Of a stretch of DNA of 10,194 bases, positions 9,046-10,194 are shown piece by piece. Numbering within the stretch: the stretch's first letter is position 1; every line of letters starts with the position of its first letter. The notes beneath the pieces were generated by a model. That model worked only from the letters and a program-made list of their open reading frames with translations. It did not search any database and was not told the origin of the DNA. Source of the DNA: Chloroflexota bacterium (GTDB lineage: Bacteria; Chloroflexota; Anaerolineae; Promineifilales; Promineifilaceae). The position numbers and the translations under genes are program-made. Location: NCBI GenBank assembly GCA_963169155.1, contig CAUJGI010000649.1:1-10194 (forward strand). The letters are read 5' to 3'.

Positions 9046-10194
9046 TTATTCCAGCCATTCAGCAAAAACGTCGTCCAGGGAACGCCCAACGGCCGTTTCC
9101 ATCACCGCCTGGAACGCCTCGTCGCTGGCGGTGCCGCCGCCGTAGGTGGCAAAGTAGGTTTGCAGCCCGCTAAAAAACGCCTCGTCCCCCATCTCCTGCC
9201 GCAGCTCGTGCACAAAAAGCGCCCCGCCAAAGTACGTGTTAAAGCTAAACAACTTGGCCGGTGGCGGATTGCCCAAAGAGAAATCTTCGCCGTTGTCTTC
9301 CACAGCCGAACGAATCGCCGCCATCGCCAGTTCCAAATCCTCGGGATCATCCCGGTTTTCCCACATCAGCTGCACGTAGGTGGCAAAGCCCTCGTTGCGC
9401 CACATCTGCTGCCAGGAGTCCAGGCTGACCCAGTTGCCAAACCATTGGTGGGCCAGCTCGTGCATCACGGTGATCTGCCCGATCATGTTGTTGGCCAGCA
9501 GCACCATCGTTTGCGTTTCCAGCGACACGCCGGAAACGTCGGCGGTGACAAAGCCGAATGCTTCATAGGGGTACGGACCAAACAGCTCACTCATCCAGTC
9601 AATCGCTTCGCCGAGATCGGTGACGGCTGCGTCGAATTCTGCCCGGGCGCTGTCCGTCACGTAATGGCGCAGCAGCACCCCGTCTGGCGAGACACTTTCC
9701 AGCCGCTCAAACTCGCCCACCACGACCGTGGCCAGGTAGGAAGCCATCAAATGATTGTGCTCCCAGATGAAGGTGCTGCTGTCTGCGTCGTCGATCTGGT
9801 CGATAAGCAGGCCGTTGGCAACGGCCGTTAACCCCTCTGGCACGGTAATCTCAAAGCGGTAGGTGGCTTTGTCACGCGGGTGGTCGTTGTTGGGGAACCA
9901 GAAGCGCGACCCGTCCGGCTCCGACAACACGTAGATGCTTTCGCCGTTGACAAAGCTCATGCCCAGGGACGCGGCAAAGCCGACGTAGGGCGACGGCCGT
10001 TTCACCGGACTGCCCGCGTAGCTGATCGACAGAGCAAAGGGGCTGTTTTCGGCCAGCGGCCGGGCGGGGATGAGGATGAGCTTGACATTTTCATGGACAA
10101 AAGCGACCGGCTGGCCATCCAGCAGCGCTTCCGTCACTGCAAAGCCCACAAAGTCCAGCGAGAGCGCGGCCAGCGCCGGGGCCGTCACCACGCC
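9046..10194 (-). CDS. M1-family zinc metallopeptidase (aminopeptidase), N-terminus beyond the right edge
   Basis: A gluzincin aminopeptidase fragment of about 382 residues; the frame is open to the edge, so the true start is outside. Numbering from the GTG at 10191, the zinc site is HELAHQW (244-250; H244, E245, H248) with the third ligand E267 in MWRNEGFATY, the exact HEXXH-18-E spacing of family M1. The exopeptidase loop is VSLETQTMVL (222-231), a variant of GAMEN typical of bacterial M1 members. Catalytic Tyr320 is in FNTYFGGALFVHELR. Upstream are the saddle-shaped N-terminal domain strands (SLDFVGFAVTEALLDGQ). The chain ends soon after the catalytic domain (DDVFAEWLE), without the long C-terminal domain of PepN. 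A secretion signal, if any, would be in the missing part. It would release N-terminal residues from peptides. It converges on the second ECF gene across a hairpin. Confidence 0.93.
   Translation of the reverse strand, partial: GVVTAPALAALSLDFVGFAVTEALLDGQPVAFVHENVKLILIPARPLAENSPFALSISYAGSPVKRPSPYVGFAASLGMSFVNGESIYVLSEPDGSRFWFPNNDHPRDKATYRFEITVPEGLTAVANGLLIDQIDDADSSTFIWEHNHLMASYLATVVVGEFERLESVSPDGVLLRHYVTDSARAEFDAAVTDLGEAIDWMSELFGPYPYEAFGFVTADVSGVSLETQTMVLLANNMIGQITVMHELAHQWFGNWVSLDSWQQMWRNEGFATYVQLMWENRDDPEDLELAMAAIRSAVEDNGEDFSLGNPPPAKLFSFNTYFGGALFVHELRQEMGDEAFFSGLQTYFATYGGGTASDEAFQAVMETAVGRSLDDVFAEWLE

Larger units (their letters stand above)
84..10000. repeat. Highly iterated palindrome ACGGCCGT, 16 copies
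   Basis: Start positions are 84, 1043, 1296, 1686, 1962, 2111, 2962, 3159, 5139, 5481, 5956, 6529, 8861, 9089, 9821 and 9993. Seven are extended to AACGGCCGTT (1295, 3158, 5138, 5480, 5955, 9088, 9820). Within genes it falls in all three frames: Thr-Ala-Val at eight sites, Arg-Pro at five, Gly-Arg at one; two sites are intergenic. This shows that the DNA word, not a protein motif, is being kept. Confidence 0.85.

Noticed and set aside
9010..9831. Plus-strand open frame of 273 codons opposite the peptidase
   Set aside because: The minus strand carries an intact M1 catalytic site; the plus frame is its shadow, rich in His/Gln/Val without a domain.

Overview
The window looks like a piece of a chromosome from a Chloroflexota bacterium, most likely an Anaerolineae-type lineage. 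This rests on gene style: a one-pass membrane protein with a Thr/Pro-rich stalk and an SH3-like tip, a membrane-anchored helix-hairpin-helix protein, ECF sigma factors ending in an SAAKMR-type region 4, a Rab-like small GTPase, and moderately high G+C. It is an inference from protein character, not from a marker gene. No rRNA, tRNA, CRISPR array or insertion sequence is visible. The most striking genome-scale signal is the 8-bp palindrome ACGGCCGT, present 16 times in 10.2 kb, comparable in kind to the HIP1 element of cyanobacteria.

Layout. (1) 1-720, minus strand: a two-gene unit with a membrane-anchored coiled-coil/HhH protein, then a one-pass membrane protein that runs off the left edge. 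(2) 721-1218: a roughly 500-bp gene-free divergent region rich in inverted repeats. (3) 1219-3021, plus strand: a tightly overlapping unit of ECF sigma factor, short putative anti-sigma protein and CmpX-like MscS channel. It resembles the ECF/MscS pairing known from Pseudomonas sigX-cmpX. (4) 3022-3414: a gene-free stretch with a perfect 20-bp inverted repeat, a probable terminator, part of a second dispersed repeat, and a good sigma70-type promoter. (5) 3415-8041, plus strand: a five-gene compact unit. It encodes a coiled-coil protein, a transmembrane protein (cytoplasmic coiled coil plus roadblock/longin-like domain, TM, Thr/Pro stalk, SH3-like domain), a Rab-like GTPase, a soluble PAS-like histidine kinase and an OmpR-type response regulator. 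(6) 8042-8384: a gene-free stretch with a dispersed repeat and three 11-bp-spaced AT-rich repeats. (7) 8385-8990: a second ECF sigma factor, a close paralogue of the first, without an anti-sigma gene beside it. (8) 8991-9045: a long hairpin between convergent genes. (9) 9046-10194, minus strand: an M1-family zinc aminopeptidase cut by the right edge.

The best candidate for an undescribed system is the five-gene unit. An envelope-sensing transmembrane protein with a roadblock-like cytoplasmic domain sits beside a Ras-superfamily GTPase whose switch II glutamine is replaced by glycine, and both are translationally linked to a two-component system. I infer that the SH3-tipped protein reads the cell wall, controls or anchors the GTPase, and that the kinase/regulator pair couples this to transcription.
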